Source: Doris montereyensis (lineage: Eukaryota > Mollusca > Gastropoda > Nudibranchia > Dorididae). From it: a stretch of 64,000 nt of DNA. Position numbers and translations under genes: made by a program. The DNA lies in assembly GCA_037039925.1 (NCBI GenBank), contig JAXRKP010001863.1, positions 1 through 64,000 of the forward strand. The letters run 5' to 3'. The notes beneath the pieces were generated by a model. The model had not been told where the DNA came from. It made no database searches and saw nothing but the letters and a program-made list of their open reading frames with translations. Below are positions 32,346 to 45,159 of this stretch, in pieces. How positions within the stretch are numbered: the stretch's first letter is position 1; each line of letters begins with the position of its first letter.

Positions 32346-33336
32346 TCACTTTCAACCACTTTTAACCCCGTTGAACCTTTGAACCCCTTCGAGCCCCTTC
32401 GAACCCCTTCAAACCCTTTCGAACCCTTCAAACCCTTTCAACCCCTTCAACCCCTTTGAACCCATTTCAACCCATTTCAACAGCCCCCTTTTAACCCTTT
32501 CAACCCCTTCCAACCCTTTGAACCCCATTTGAACCCCTTTGAACCCTTTGAACGCGTTTCTGAACCCTTTGATAACCCTTTGAACGCATTTGAACCCCCG
32601 TCGAAGCCCTTTGAATCCTTCGAAGCCCTTCTTTGACCATTGAACCCCATTGAACCTCATTGAACCTCATTGAACCCCATTGAACCCCATTGAACCCCAT
32701 TGAACCCCATTGAACCCCATTGAACCCCATTGAACCCCATTGACCCCATTGAACCCCATTGAACCCTATTTAAACCCATTGCACCCCATTGAACCCCATT
32801 GAATCCCGATTGAACCCTATTGAACCCCATTGAACCCCATTGAATCCCATTGAACCCCATTGAACCCCATTGAACCCCATTGAACCCCATTGAACCCCAT
32901 TGAACCCATTGAACCCCGTTGAACCCCATTGAACCCCATTGAACCCCGTTGAACCCCATTGAACCCCATTGAACCCCATTGAACCCCACTGAACCCCACT
33001 GAACCTCATTGAACCCCATTGAACCCAATTGAACCCCATTGAACCCCATTGAACCCATTGAACCCATTGAACACCTTTTGAACACCTTTGAACCCCTTTG
33101 AACCTCTTTGAACCCCTTTACACCACCTTGAACCCTTTAAACCCCTTTCAACCCCTTTGAACCCTTTTGAACCCCATTGAACCCATTTGAACCCTTTGAG
33201 CTTTTGCACCCCTTTGCACCTCAATGATCCCATTGAACCCCATTGAACCCCATTTAACCCCAGCAAACCCCATTAACCACATTAAACCCAATTGAACCCC
33301 ATTGAACCCCATTAAAACCCATTTTAACCCCATTTT
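32346..33336 (+). repeat. GAACCCCTTT/GAACCCCATT decamer array, cycle 4
   Basis: It starts irregular (CAACCCCTTC types) and becomes a near-pure GAACCCCATT array at about 32,640-33,060, again with minus-strand GGGG every 10 bases. It ends at CCCCATTTTCTCAATCGC. Confidence 0.93.
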
Positions 33337-34045
33337 CTCAATCGCTCTCAACCGCTCTCAATCGCTCAATCGCTCTCAATCCCCCTTAATCGCTCTTAAT
33401 CCCTCTTAGTCCCAATTAGTCCATCTTAATCCCTCTTGTTTCCTCTTAATCTCTTAATCCCTCTAAATCCGTCTTAATCCGTCTTAATCTATCTTAATCT
33501 ATCTTAATCCGTCTTAATCCCTCTTAATCCGTCTTAATCCGTCTTAACCGTCTTAATCCGTCTTAATCCGTCTGAATCCCTCTTAATCCGTCTTAATCCG
33601 TCTTAACGTCAAATCTTAATCCGTCTTAGTCCGTCTTAATTCGCCTTAATCCTTCTTAATCCGTAATGTTTTAATCCGTCTTAAACCGTCTTAATCCGTC
33701 TTCATCCGTCTTAATCCGTCTTAATCCGTCTTAATCCGTCTTAATCCGTCTTAATCCGTCTTAATCCCTCTTGATCTCTCTTGATCCCTCTTAATCCATC
33801 TTAATCCTCTTAATCCCTCTTAATCCGTCTTAACCCGTCTTAATCCGTCTGAATAGCCGTCTGAATCGCTCTTAATCGCTCTTAATCGCTCTTAATCCCT
33901 CTTAATCGCTCCTGAATCCCTCTTAATCCCTCTTAATCCTCTTATTCCCTCTTAATCCCTCTTAATCCCTCTTAATCCTCTTAATCCCTCTTAATCCTCT
34001 GAATCCGCTCTTAATTTTCTTAATCGTTCTTAATCGCTCTTAATA
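33337..34045 (+). repeat. CTCAATCGCT/CTTAATCCGT decamer array, cycle 5
   Basis: The family order is as in the previous cycles but with many single-base deletions and insertions (CTTAATCCTCTTAATCCC, AACGTCAAATCTTAATCC), so phase breaks are more frequent than in cycles 1 to 4. Confidence 0.9.
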
Positions 34046-34315
34046 GCTCTTCATCGCTCCTATCGCTCCCTATAGTTCCATTTTTATCGCTGCCTATCGC
34101 TGACTATTGCTCTAAACTCTTGAATAATTGCTGCCTACCGCCCTAGACCGCTTTGAACCGCTTGAACCGTTTCAAACCGTTTCGAACCGTTTCTAACCAC
34201 TTATAACCCTTTTATAACCCCTTATAACCCATTCTAACCCCTGTAACCGTCTAATCCATTCTCACCGTTTTTAACCGCTTTTAACCGCTTGTAACCGCTT
34301 GTAACCGCTTCGAAC
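34046..34315 (+). repeat. Transition zone, cycle 5
   Basis: CCCTATAGTT at about 34,069 is followed by an insertion-rich CCATTTTTATCGC, GCCTACCGCC, TTTCGAACCG, TTATAACCC, TTCTCACCG and TTGTAACCGC. Confidence 0.82.
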
Positions 34316-34790
34316 CCCATTTTGAACCCATTTTGAACCCCGTTGAACCCTTTGAACCCCTTTGAACCCCGTTGAACCCCTTTGAACCTTTGAACCGCTT
34401 TGAACCCCTTTTTGAACCCATTCGAACCCTTTGGAGCCTCTTCGAACCCCTTCGAACCCCATCAAACCCTTTGAACCGCTTTGAATCCCTTTGAACCCCT
34501 TTGAACCAATTTGAACACCTTTGAACCTTTGAACCCCTTTGAACCCTTTGAACCACTTTAACCACTTTGAACACCTTTGAACCCCTTTGAATCCCGAACC
34601 CCTTTTTGAACACCTTTCAACCCTTTTGAACCTCATTGAACCCATTGTACCACTTTGCACCCATTGAACCCATTGAACCCCTTTTGAACCTCTTGGAACC
34701 CATTTGAACCCTTCAACCCCAACCCTTTTCAACCCCTTTGAACCCCAACCCTTTCAAACCCTTTCAACCCCTTGAATCAACCCCCCCTTT
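34316..34790 (+). repeat. GAACCCCTTT decamer array, cycle 5
   Basis: Irregular GAACCCCTTT/GAACCACTTT monomers. This cycle does not reach the GAACCCCATT to CTCAATCGCT junction; it ends in TCAACCCCCCCTTTCAGCC and passes into TATCGCAGCC repeat. Confidence 0.9.
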
Positions 34791-35645
34791 CAGCCTATTT
34801 CAACTATCGCAGCCTATCGCAATCCCCTTCGGAACAGCCTATCGCAGCCTATCGCTTTCATTGCAGCCTATCGCCTTATCGCAGCCTATCGCAGCCTATC
34901 GCTATTTATCAGCCGCCTATCATTATCGCACTATCGCACTTCTTTTTCGCACTTTATCGCTCTTTATCGCAGCCTATCGCAGCCTATCGAAGCCTATCGC
35001 TTTTTATCGCAACCTATGGCAGCCTATCATGCTTAGCGCAGCCTATCGCTCTTTATAGCAGCCTATTGCAGCCTATCGCTCTTAATCGAAGCCTATACTT
35101 TATCGCAGCCTATCACTCTTTATCGCAGCCTATCGCTCTTTATCGCCTATCGCTCTTTATCGCAGCCTATCGCTCTTTATCGCAGCCTATCGATTTTATT
35201 GCAGCCTATCGGTCTTTATTGCAGCTTTTCGCTTTTATCGCAGCCTATCGCAGCCTTCGCAGCCTATCAACAGCTCTAATCGCAGCCTATCGCTGTTTAT
35301 CGCAGCCTATTGCTTTATCGCAGGCTATCGCTATTTATCGCAGCCTATCGCTCTTTATTCGCTGCCTATGCTCTTTATCGCAGCCTTATGGCTTTTTATC
35401 GCAGCCTATCGCAGCCTATATCAGCCTGCGGCAGCCTATCGCAACCTATCGCAGCCTATCGCAGCCTATCGCAGCCTATTGCTCGTTATCGCTCGTTATC
35501 GCTCGTTAACGCTCTTTATCGCTCTTATCGCAATTTATCGCTCTTTATCGCTCTTCATCGCTCTTTATCGCTTTTAATCGCTCTTTATCGCTCTTTATCG
35601 CTCTTTATCGTTCTTTATCGCTCTTTATCGCTCTTTATCGCTTGT
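34791..35645 (+). repeat. TATCGCAGCC/TATCGCTCTT decamer array
   Basis: GCAGCCTATC and GCTCTTTATC alternate in blocks with frequent indels. The orientation is opposite to the large array that starts at 36,293. Confidence 0.9.
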
Positions 35646-35947
35646 AACTGCTTCTAACCGCTTTTAAGCTGCTTTATACCGCTTTTTTATACAGCTTCCT
35701 ACAGTTTTACCGCTTCCTAACCGCTCTAATCCCGCCCCATCCCTCCCCATGGCCTATGGTTCTTTATCGCGGCCTTCCGACCTTTATCGCTGCTTTATCG
35801 CTCTTTATCGCAGCTTCTTTTATCTTCGCGCTTTATCGCTCTTTATGGCTTTTTAGCGCTCTTACGGCTGCCTACCTATCGTTCTTTATCGTTTTATCGC
35901 AGCCTATCGAAGCCTATCGGTTTATCGCAGCTCACAGCCTATCGCTG
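35646..35947. other. Mosaic segment between decamer arrays
   Basis: Mixed pieces: TTGTAACTGCTTCTAACCGC, TTATACAGCTTCCTACAG (resembles the reverse complement of the core start), CCGCCCCATCCCTCCCCATG, then irregular TTATCGCAGC monomers. No gene is seen. Confidence 0.7.
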
Positions 35948-36292
35948 CCCCATTAAACCCCATTAAACCCCATTGGAACCCCATTAAACCCCATTGGAAC
36001 CCTATATTTTCATTGAACGCCTTGAACCCCATTGAACCCCATTGAACCCCATTGAACCTATTGAATCCTGTGTGTATTGAACCCCATTGAACACCATTAA
36101 ATCCCATTAAAACCCCATTAAACCCCATTAAACCCCATTAAGCCCCACTTAAAACCCAATGTTAACTCACAAATCCCATTAAACCCTTATTGAACCCCAT
36201 TGACCCTACGAGCCCCGTTGAACCCCATTGAACCCCATGTGACCCCATTAGTCGCATTAACCCAGTTGAACCCGCATTGAACCCATTACCGC
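35948..36292 (+). repeat. AAACCCCATT/GAACCCCATT decamer array
   Basis: GAACCCCATT/AAACCCCATT monomers with a few irregular inserts (TGTGTGTATTGAACCCC). It ends in ACCCATTACCGCGCACTATCG at the strand switch. Confidence 0.9.
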
Positions 36293-38844
36293 GCACTATC
36301 GCGATAAAAGGATAAAGAGCGATAAAGAGTGATAAAGAGTGATAAAGAGCGATAAAGAGCGATAGAGAGCGATAAAGAGCGATAAAGAACGATAAATAGC
36401 GATAGGTTGCGATAAAGAGCAATAAAGAGCGATAAAGAGCGATAAAGAGCGATAGGCTGCGATAAAGAGCGATAGGCTGCGATAAGCTGCGATAGGCAGC
36501 GATAGGCTCCGAAAGCGATAGGCTGCGATAAATAGCGATAAAGACCGATAAAGAGCGATGAAGAGCGATAACGAGCGAAAAAGAGCGATAAAGAGCGATT
36601 GAAGCGACAAGAGCGAAGGCTCCGATAATGAGCGATTTTGCGATAGGCTTGATAGGCTGCGATAGGCTGCGATAAAGAGCGATAAAGAGCGATAAAGAGC
36701 GATAAAGAGTGACAAAGAGCGATAAAGAGCGATAAAGAGCGATAAAGAGCGATAAAGAGCGATAGGCTGCGATAGGCTGCGATATGCTCGATAAAGAGCA
36801 ATAAAGAGCGATAAAGAGCGATAAAGAGCGATAAAGAGCGATGAAGAGTGATAGGCTGCGATAAAGAGCGATAGACTGCGATAAAGAGCGATAGGCTGCG
36901 ATAAAGAGCGATAAAGATCGATAAAGAGCGATAAAAGTGATAAAGAGCGATAAAGAGCGATAAAGAACGATACAGAGCGATAAAGAGCGATAAAAAACGA
37001 CATAAAGAGAGACAAAGAGCGATAAAGAGCGATAAAAACCGATAAAAAAAGACAAAGAGCGATAAAGAGCGATAAAGAGCGAGCTGCGATAGGCTTCGAA
37101 GGAGCGATGGACTGCGATAGAGCGATAAAGAGCGATAAAGAGCGATAAAAGCGATAAAGAGCGATAAAGAGCGATAAAAGCGATAAAGAGCGATAAAGAG
37201 CGATAAAGAGCGATAAAGAAGGGATAAAGAGCGATAAAGAGCGATAAAGAGCGATAAAGAGCGATAAAATAAAGAGCGATAAAGAGCGATAAAGAGCGAT
37301 AAAGAGCGATAAAGATCGATAAAGAGCGATAAAGAGCGATAGAGAGCGATAAAGAGCGATAAAGAAGAGCGATAAAGAGCGATAAAGAGCGATAAAGAGC
37401 GATTTAAAGAGCGATAAAGATAAAGAGCGATAAAGAGCGATAAAGAGCGATAATGAGCGATAGAGCTCTTTATAGAGCGATAAAGAGCGATAAAGAGCGA
37501 TAAAAGAGCTATCGTTGTTGAAAGCTGCGATAAAGAGCGATAAAGATGATAGAGATAAAGAGCAATAAAGAGCGAGAATAAAGAGCGATAAAGAGCGATA
37601 AAGAGCGACAAAGAGAGACAAAGAGCGATAAAGAGCGATAAAGAGCGATAAAAAGCGAAAAAGCGATAAAGAGCGATAAAGAGCGATAAAGAGCGATAGG
37701 CTCCGATAAAGAGCGATAGGCTGCGATAGGCTTTCGATAGGCGATAAAGCAGCGATAAGCTACGACAAAGAGCGATAAAGAGCGATAAAGAGCGATAGAG
37801 AGCGATAAAGAGCGATAAAGAGCGATAACGAGCGATAAAGAGGCGATAAAGAGCGATAACGAGCGATAAAGGAGCGATAAAGAGGATAAACAGCGATAAA
37901 GAGCGATAAAGAGCAATAAGGAGCGATAGACGATAGAGAGCGATAAAGAGCGATAAAGAGCGATAAAGAGCGGTTAAACAGCAATAAAGAGCGATAAAGA
38001 GCGATAGAGAGCGATAAAGAGCGATAAAGAGCGATAAAGAGCGATAAAGAGAGATAAAGAGCGATAAAGAGAGATAAAGAGCGATAGGGATGCGATAAAG
38101 AGCGATAAAGAGCGATAAAGAGCGATAAAGAGCGATAAAGAGCGATAAAGAGCGATAAAAAGTGATAGGTTGCGATAGGTTGTGATAGGCGGTGATAGGC
38201 TGCGATACGCTGCGATAGACTGCGATAGACTGCCTTAGGCTGTGATAAAGAGCGAAGAGCGATAAAGAGCGATAAGCGAGCGATAAAGAGCGACAAAAGA
38301 GCGATAAAGAGCGATAAAGAGCGATAAAGATCGATAGGATGCGATAAAGAGGCTGCGATAGGCTGCGATAAGGCTGCGATAAAGAGCGATAAAGAACGAT
38401 AAAGAGCGATAAAGAGCGATCAAGAGCGATCAAGCGCGATAAAGAGCGATAAAGAGCAATAAGCGATAAAAAGCGATAAACAACGATAAAGAGCGATAAA
38501 GAGCGATAAAGAGCGATAAAGAGCGGTAACGAGCTATAACGAGCGATAAAGAGCGATAAAGAGGATAGAGGGATAAAAGAGGATAAAGAGCGAGAAAGAG
38601 CCGATAAGACCGATAAAGAGCGATAAAGAGCGATAGGCTGCGATAGGCTGCGATAAAGAGCAATAAAGAGCGATAAAAAGCGATAAAGAGCGATAAAGAG
38701 CGATAAAGAGCGAAAAAGAGCGATAAAGAGCGATAAAGAGCGATAGGCTACGATCCAAGAGCGATAGGCTGCAATAAGAGCGATAAAGAGCGATAAAGAG
38801 CGATAAAGATAAAGAGCGACAAAGAGCGATAGGCTGCGATAGGC

Positions 38845-38950
38845 TGCGATAATATAGCTGCGATACGCTGCGGTAGACTGCGATAGACTGCGATAGGCTG
38901 TAATAAAGAACGATAAGGAACGATAAAAGAGCGATAAAAAGCGATAAAGA
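38845..38950. repeat. Diagnostic GATACGCTGC block (first close copy)
   Basis: Ordered variants GATACGCTGCGGTAGACTGC, GATAGACTGC, GATAGGCTGTAATAAAG and GAACGATAAGG. Near-identical copies lie at about 43,335-43,420 and 45,160-45,240, with looser ones at about 38,200, 41,565 and 42,590. Confidence 0.85.
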
Positions 38951-41900
38951 GCGACAAAGAGCGATAAAGAGCGATAGGCTCTGATAAAGAGCGATAGGCT
39001 GCGATAGGCTGCGATAAAGAGCGATAGGCTGCGATAAAGAGTGATAAAGATCGATAAAGAGCGATAAAGAGCGATAAAGCGCGATAAAGAGCGATAAAGA
39101 GCGATAAAGAGCAATAAAGAGCGACAAAGAGCGATAAAGAGCGATAACGAGCGATAACGAGCGATAAAGAGCGATAAAGAGCGATAAAAGGGACAAAGAG
39201 GGATAAAGAGCGATAAAGAGCGATAAAGAGCGATAAAGGCGATAAAGAGCGATAAAGAGCGATAACGATATCTGCGATAGGCTGCGATAAAGAGCGATAA
39301 AAAGCGATAAAAAGCGATGAAAAGAGCGATAAAGAGCGATAAAGAGCGACAGGCTGCGATAAAGAGCGATTATAAAGAGCGATAAAGAGCGATAAAGAGC
39401 GATAACGATAAAGAGCGATAAAGCGATAAAGAGCGATAAAGAGCGATAAGCAATAAAGAGCGATAAAGAGCTGCGACAGAGCGATAAAGAGCGATAAAAG
39501 ATCGATAAAGAGCGATAAAGCCACAAAGAGCGATAAAGAGCGATAAAGAGCGATAAAGAGCGATAAAGGAGAGCGATAAAGAGCGATAAAGAGCGATAAA
39601 GAGCGATAAAAAGCGATAAAGAAAGATAAAGCGATAAAGTGCGATAAAGAGCGATAAAGTGCGATAAAGAGCGATAAAGAGCGATAAAGAGCGATAAGAG
39701 CGATAGGCTGCGATAGGCGGCGATAGGCGGCGATAGGCTGCGATGCGATAGGCTGCGGAAAGGAGCGATAAAACTGAAAAGCGATAAAGAGCGATAAAGA
39801 GCGATAGACTCCGATAAAAAAACGATAAAAAGCGATACAGAGCGATAGGCTCCAATAAAGAGCGATAAAGACTCCGATAAAGAGCGATAGGCTGCGATAA
39901 GGCTGCGATAGGCTGCGATAAAGAGCGATAGCGTTGCGATAAAGAGCGATAAAGAGCGATAAAGAGCGATAAAGAGCGATAAAGAGTGATAAAGCGATAA
40001 AGAGCGATAAAGAGAGATAAAGAGCGATAAAGAGCGATAAAGAGCGATAAAGAGCGATAAGCTGCGATAAAGATCGATAAAGAGCGATATAGAGCGATAA
40101 AGAGCGATAAAGAGCGATAAAGATCGATAAAGAGCGATAAAGAGCGATAAAGAGTGATAAAGAGCGATAATGAGCGATAAAAAGCGATAAAGAGCGATAA
40201 AAAGCGATAAAGAGCAATATAGAGCGGTAAGGAGAGATAAAGAGCGATAAAGTGCGATAAAGAGCGATAAAAAGCGATAAAGAGCGATAAAGACCGATAA
40301 AGAGCGATGAAGAGCGATAACGAGCGAAAAAGAGCGATAAAGAGCGATAAAGAGCGATAAAGAGCGATAGGCTCCGATAATGAGCGATAGGCTGCGATAG
40401 GCTTCGAACTGCGATAGCTGCGATAGGCTAAAGCGATAAAGAGCGATAAAGAGCGATAAAGAGCGATAAAGAGGACAAAGAGCGATAAAGAGCGATAAAG
40501 AGCGATAAAGAGCGATAAAGAGCGATAGGCTGCGATATGAGCGATAGACTGCGATATGCGATCCGATAAAGAGCAATAAAGAGCGATAAAGAGCGATAAA
40601 GAGCGATAAAAGAGCGATGAAGAGGATAGGCTGCGATAAAGAGCGATAGACTGCGATAAAGAGCGATAGGCGATAAAGATAAAGAGCGATAAAGATCGAT
40701 AAAGAGCGATAAAAAGTGATAAAGAGCGATAAAGAGCGATAAAGAAGCGATAAAGAGCGATAAAGAGCGATAAAGAGCGATAAAGACGATAAAGAGAGAC
40801 AAAGAGCGATAAAGAGCGATAAAAAGCCGATAAAAAAGGACAAAGAGCGATAGGCTCCGATAAAGAGCGATAGGCTGCGATAGGCTTCGATAGGCTGCGA
40901 TAAACTGCGATAAAGAGCGATTAAAGAGCGATAAAGAGCAATAACGAGCGATAAAGAGCGATAAAGAGCGATAAAGAGCGATAAAGAGCGATAAAGAGCG
41001 ATAAAGAGCGATAAAGAGCGATAAAGAGCGATAAAGAGCGATAACGAGCGATAAAGACGATAAAGAGCGATGCGAGCTGATAAAAGATAGGCTGCTTAAA
41101 GAGCGATAAAGAGCGATAAAGAGCGATAAAGCGATCGGTAAAGAGCGATAAAGAGCGATAAAAAGCGATAAAGAGCGATAAAGAACGATAAAGAGCGATA
41201 AAGAGCGATAAAGAGCGATAAAAGCGATAAACACCGAAAAACAGCGATAAAGAGCGATAAAGAGCGATAAAGAGCGATAAAGAGCGATAAAGAGCGATAA
41301 AGAGCGATAAAAGAGCGATAAAGAGCGATAAAAAGCGATAAAGAGAGATAAAGAGCGATAAAAGCGAGCGATAGGCTTCGATAAGAGCGATAGCCTGCGA
41401 TAAGCTACGATATAAAGAGCGATAAAGAGCGATAAAGAGCGATAAAGAGGATAAAGAGCGATAAAGATAAAGCGATAAAGAGCGATAAAGAGCGATAAAG
41501 AGCGATAAAGAGCGATAAAGAGCGATAAAGAGCGATAAAGAGCGATAATGAGCGATAGGCTGCGATACGCTGCGGTAGCTGCGATAACTGCCTTAGGCTG
41601 TGATAAAGAGCGATGAAGAGCGATAAAGAGCGATAAAGAAAGCGATAAAGAGCGATAAAGAGCGATAAAGACTCCGATAAAGATCGATAAAGAGCGATAA
41701 AGATCGTTAAAGAGCGATAAAGAGCGATAACGAGCGATAAAGAGCGATAAAGAGCGATAAAGAGCGATAAAGAGCGATAAAGAGCGATAAAGAGCGACAA
41801 AGAGCGATAAAGAGCGATAAAGAGCGATAAAAAGCGATAAAGAGCGATAAAAAGAGCGATAAAGAGCGATAAAGAGCGATAAAAGCAATGCGATAGGCTT

Positions 41901-43334
41901 CGATAGGCTGCGATAGCCTGCGATAAAGAGCGACGTAAAGAACGATAAAGAGCGATAAAGAGCGATAAAGAGCGATAAAGAGCGATAAAGAGCGATAAAA
42001 AGCGATAACGAGCGATAAAGAGGCGATAAAAAGCGATAAGGATAAAGCGATAAGGAGCGATAAAAGAGGATAAAGAGCGATAAAGGCTGCGAGCGATAAA
42101 GAGCGATAAAGAGCGATAAGGAGCGATAGGCTGCGATAAAACTGCGATAAAGAGCGATAACGAGCGATAAAGAGCGATAAAGAGCGATAAAGAGCGATAA
42201 AGAGAGAGCTAAAGAGCGATAAAGAGCGATAAGCTGCGATAAACAGCGATAAAGAGCGATAAAGAGCGATAAAAGCGATAAAGAGCGATAAAGAGCGATA
42301 AAGAGCGATCAAGAGCGATAAAGAGCGATAAAGAGCGATAGGCTGCGATAAGAGCGATAAAGAACGATAAAGAGCGATAAAGAGCGATAAAGAGAGATAA
42401 AGAGCGATAGGCTGCGATAAAGAGCGATAGCCTGCGATAAGCTGCGATAAGAGAGCGATAAAGAGCGATAAAGAGCGATAAAGAACGATAAAGAACGAAA
42501 GAGAGCGATAAAGAGCGATAAAGAGCGAGCGATAAAGAGCGACAAAGAGCGATAAAGAGCGATAGGCTGCGATAGGCGATAGGCGGCGGTAGGCTGCGAT
42601 ACGCTGCGGTAGATTGCGATAGACTGCCTTAGGCTGTGATAAAGAGCGATGAGGAGCGATAAAGAGCGATAAAAAGCGATAGAAAGCGATAAAGAGCTAC
42701 AAAAAGCGATAAAGAGCGATAGACTCCGATAAAGATCGATAGGATGCGATAGGCTGCGATAGGCTGCGATAAAGAGCGATAAAGAACGAAGAAAGAGCGA
42801 TAAAGAGCGATCAAGAGCGATCAAGCACGATAGCGATAAACAGCGATAAAGAGCGATAAAGAGCGATAAAGAGCAGCAATAAAGAGCGATAAAGAGTGAT
42901 AAAGAGCGATAAAGAGCGATAACGAGCTATAACGAGCGATAACGAGCGATAAAGAGGATAGAGGGATAAAGAGCGATAAAGAGCGATAAAGAGCGATAAG
43001 GAGCGATAAAGAGTGATACAGAGTGATAGGATGCTGCGATAGGCTGCGACAGGCTGCGATAAAGAGCAATAAAAGAGCGATAAAAAGCGATAAAGAGCTA
43101 TAAAGAGCGATAAAGAGCGATAAAGATAAAGAGCGATAGGCTACGATCAAGAGCGATAGGCTGCGAGAACGAGCGATAAAAAGCGATAAAGAGCGATAAA
43201 GAGCAGCGATAAAGAGCGATAAAGATAAAAAGCGATAAAGAGCGATAAAGAGCGATAAAGAGCGATAAAGAGCGATAAAGAGCGATAATGAGCGACAAAG
43301 AGCGATAGGCTGCGATAGGCTGCGATAGGCGGCG

Positions 43335-43420
43335 GTAGGCTGCGATACGCTGCGGTAGACTGCGATAGACTGCGATAGGCTGTAATAAAGAACGATAAGG
43401 AGCGATAAAGAGCGATAAAA
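43335..43420. repeat. Diagnostic GATACGCTGC block (second close copy)
   Basis: Same ordered variants as at 38,845. It lies about 400 bp before a GATAGGGTGC cluster, an arrangement repeated 1.82 kb to the right. Confidence 0.85.
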
Positions 43421-43738
43421 AGCGAAAAAAGCGATAAAGAGCGACAAAGAGCGATAAAGAGCGATAGGGTCTGATAAAGAGCGATAGGCTGCGATAGGCG
43501 GCGATAGGCTGCGATAGGCTGCGATAAAGAGCTATAAAGAGCGATAAAGAGCGATAAAGAGATGAGCGATAAAGAGCGATAAAGAGCGATAAAGCGCGAT
43601 AAAGCGCGATAAAGAGCGATAAAGAGTGATAAAGAGCGATAAAGAGCGATAAAGAGCGATAAAGAGCGATAAAGAGCGATAAAAAGCGATAAAGAGCGGA
43701 AAAAAGCGATAAAGAGCGATAAATAGCGATAGGCTGCG

Positions 43739-43835
43739 ACAAGGTGCGATAGGGTGGGATAGGCTGCGATAGGGTGCGATAGGGTGCGATCGAGTGCGAT
43801 AGGCGGCGATAGGGTGCGCTAGGCTGCGATAGGCT
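43739..43835. repeat. GATAGGGTGC cluster 1
   Basis: Monomers GATAGGGTGC, GATCGAGTGC, GATAGGCGGC and GATAGGGTGC occur in this order. The same order recurs at 45,561-45,630. Confidence 0.85.
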
Positions 43836-44084
43836 GCGATAGGCTCTGATAGGTTGAGAAAAGCTGCGAAAGGCTGCGATAAAGAGCGATAAAGAGTGAT
43901 AAAGAGCGATAAAGCGCGATAAAGAACGATGAAAAGTGATAAAGAGCGATAAAGAGCGATATAGAACGATAAAGAGCGGTAAAAAACGATAAAGAGCGAT
44001 AAAGAGCGATAGGCTCCGATAAAGAACGATAAAGAGCGATAAAGAGCAATAAAGAGCGATAAAAAGCGATAAATAGCGATAGCC

Positions 44085-44195
44085 TGCGACAAGGTGCGAT
44101 AGGGTGCGATAGGCTGCGATAGAGTGCGATAGAGTGCGATAGGGTGCGATAGGGTGCGATCGGGTGCGATAGACGGCGATAGGGTGCGATAGGCT
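44085..44195. repeat. GATAGGGTGC cluster 2
   Basis: Order: GATAGAGTGC twice, GATAGGGTGC twice, GATCGGGTGC, GATAGACGGC, GATAGGGTGC. The matching cluster is at 45,775-45,855. Confidence 0.85.
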
Positions 44196-45159
44196 GCGAT
44201 AGGCTGCGATAGGCTGCAATAGGCTGCGATAGGCTGCGATAAGCTGCGATAAAGAGCGATAAAGAGCGATCAAGAACGATAAAGAGCGATAAAGAGCGAC
44301 AAAGAGCGACAAAGAGCGACAAAGAGCGATAAAGTGCGATGAAGAGCGATAAATAGCGATAGGCTGCGGTAGGCGGCTGTAGGCTGTGATATAGAGCGAT
44401 AAGGAGCGATAAAGCGATAAAAAAGCGATAGAAAGCGATAAAAAGCGATAGAAAGCGATAAAGTGCGACAAAGAGCGATAAAGAGCGATAGGCTCCGATA
44501 AAGAGAGATAGGATGCGATAGGCTGCGATAGGCTGCGATAAGCTGCGATAGGCTGCGATAGGCTGCGATAAAGAGCTATAAAGAGCGATAAAGAGCGATA
44601 GAGCGATTAAGAGCGATAGAGCGATAAAGAGCGATAATGAGCGATAAAGAGCGATAAATAGCGATAACGAGCGATAATGAGCGATAAAGAGGGATCAAGC
44701 GCTATAAAAAGCGATAAAGAGCGATAAAGAGCGACAAGGAGCGAAAAAGAGCGATAAAGAGTGATAAAGAGCGATAGGCTGCGATAGGCTGCTATAGGCT
44801 GCGATAAAGAGCGATAGGCTGCGATAAAGAGCGATAGGCTGCGATAACGAGCGATAAAAAGCGATAAAGAGCGATAAAGAGCGGTAAAGAACGATAGAGA
44901 GCGATAAAGAGCGATAGGCTGCGATAAAGAGCGGTAGGCTGCGATAACGAGCGATAAAGAGCGATAAAGAGCGATAAATAGCGATAAAGAGCTATAAAGA
45001 GCGATAAAGAGCGATAAAGAACGATAGGCTGCGATAAAGAGCGATAAAGAGCGATAAAGAGCGATAAAGAGCGATAAAGAGCGATAAAGAGCGATAAAGA
45101 GCGATAAAGAGCGACAAAGAGCGATAGGCTGCGATAGGCTGCGATAGCCTGCGATAGGC

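Noticed and set aside
30660..33060. Telomeric repeat
   Set aside because: GAACCCCATT and TTCTAACCCC are C-rich like telomere strands, but they have a 10-bp period and do not match TTAGGG, TTTAGGG or TTAGG repeats.
36286..39114. A 942-codon minus-strand open frame (LYRSLSLFIA repeats)
   Set aside because: Ten-base monomers give 30-bp, 10-codon peptide repeats with few stops. The frame shifts at indels, all frames show similar content, and there is no domain or start context. It is tandem-repeat DNA.
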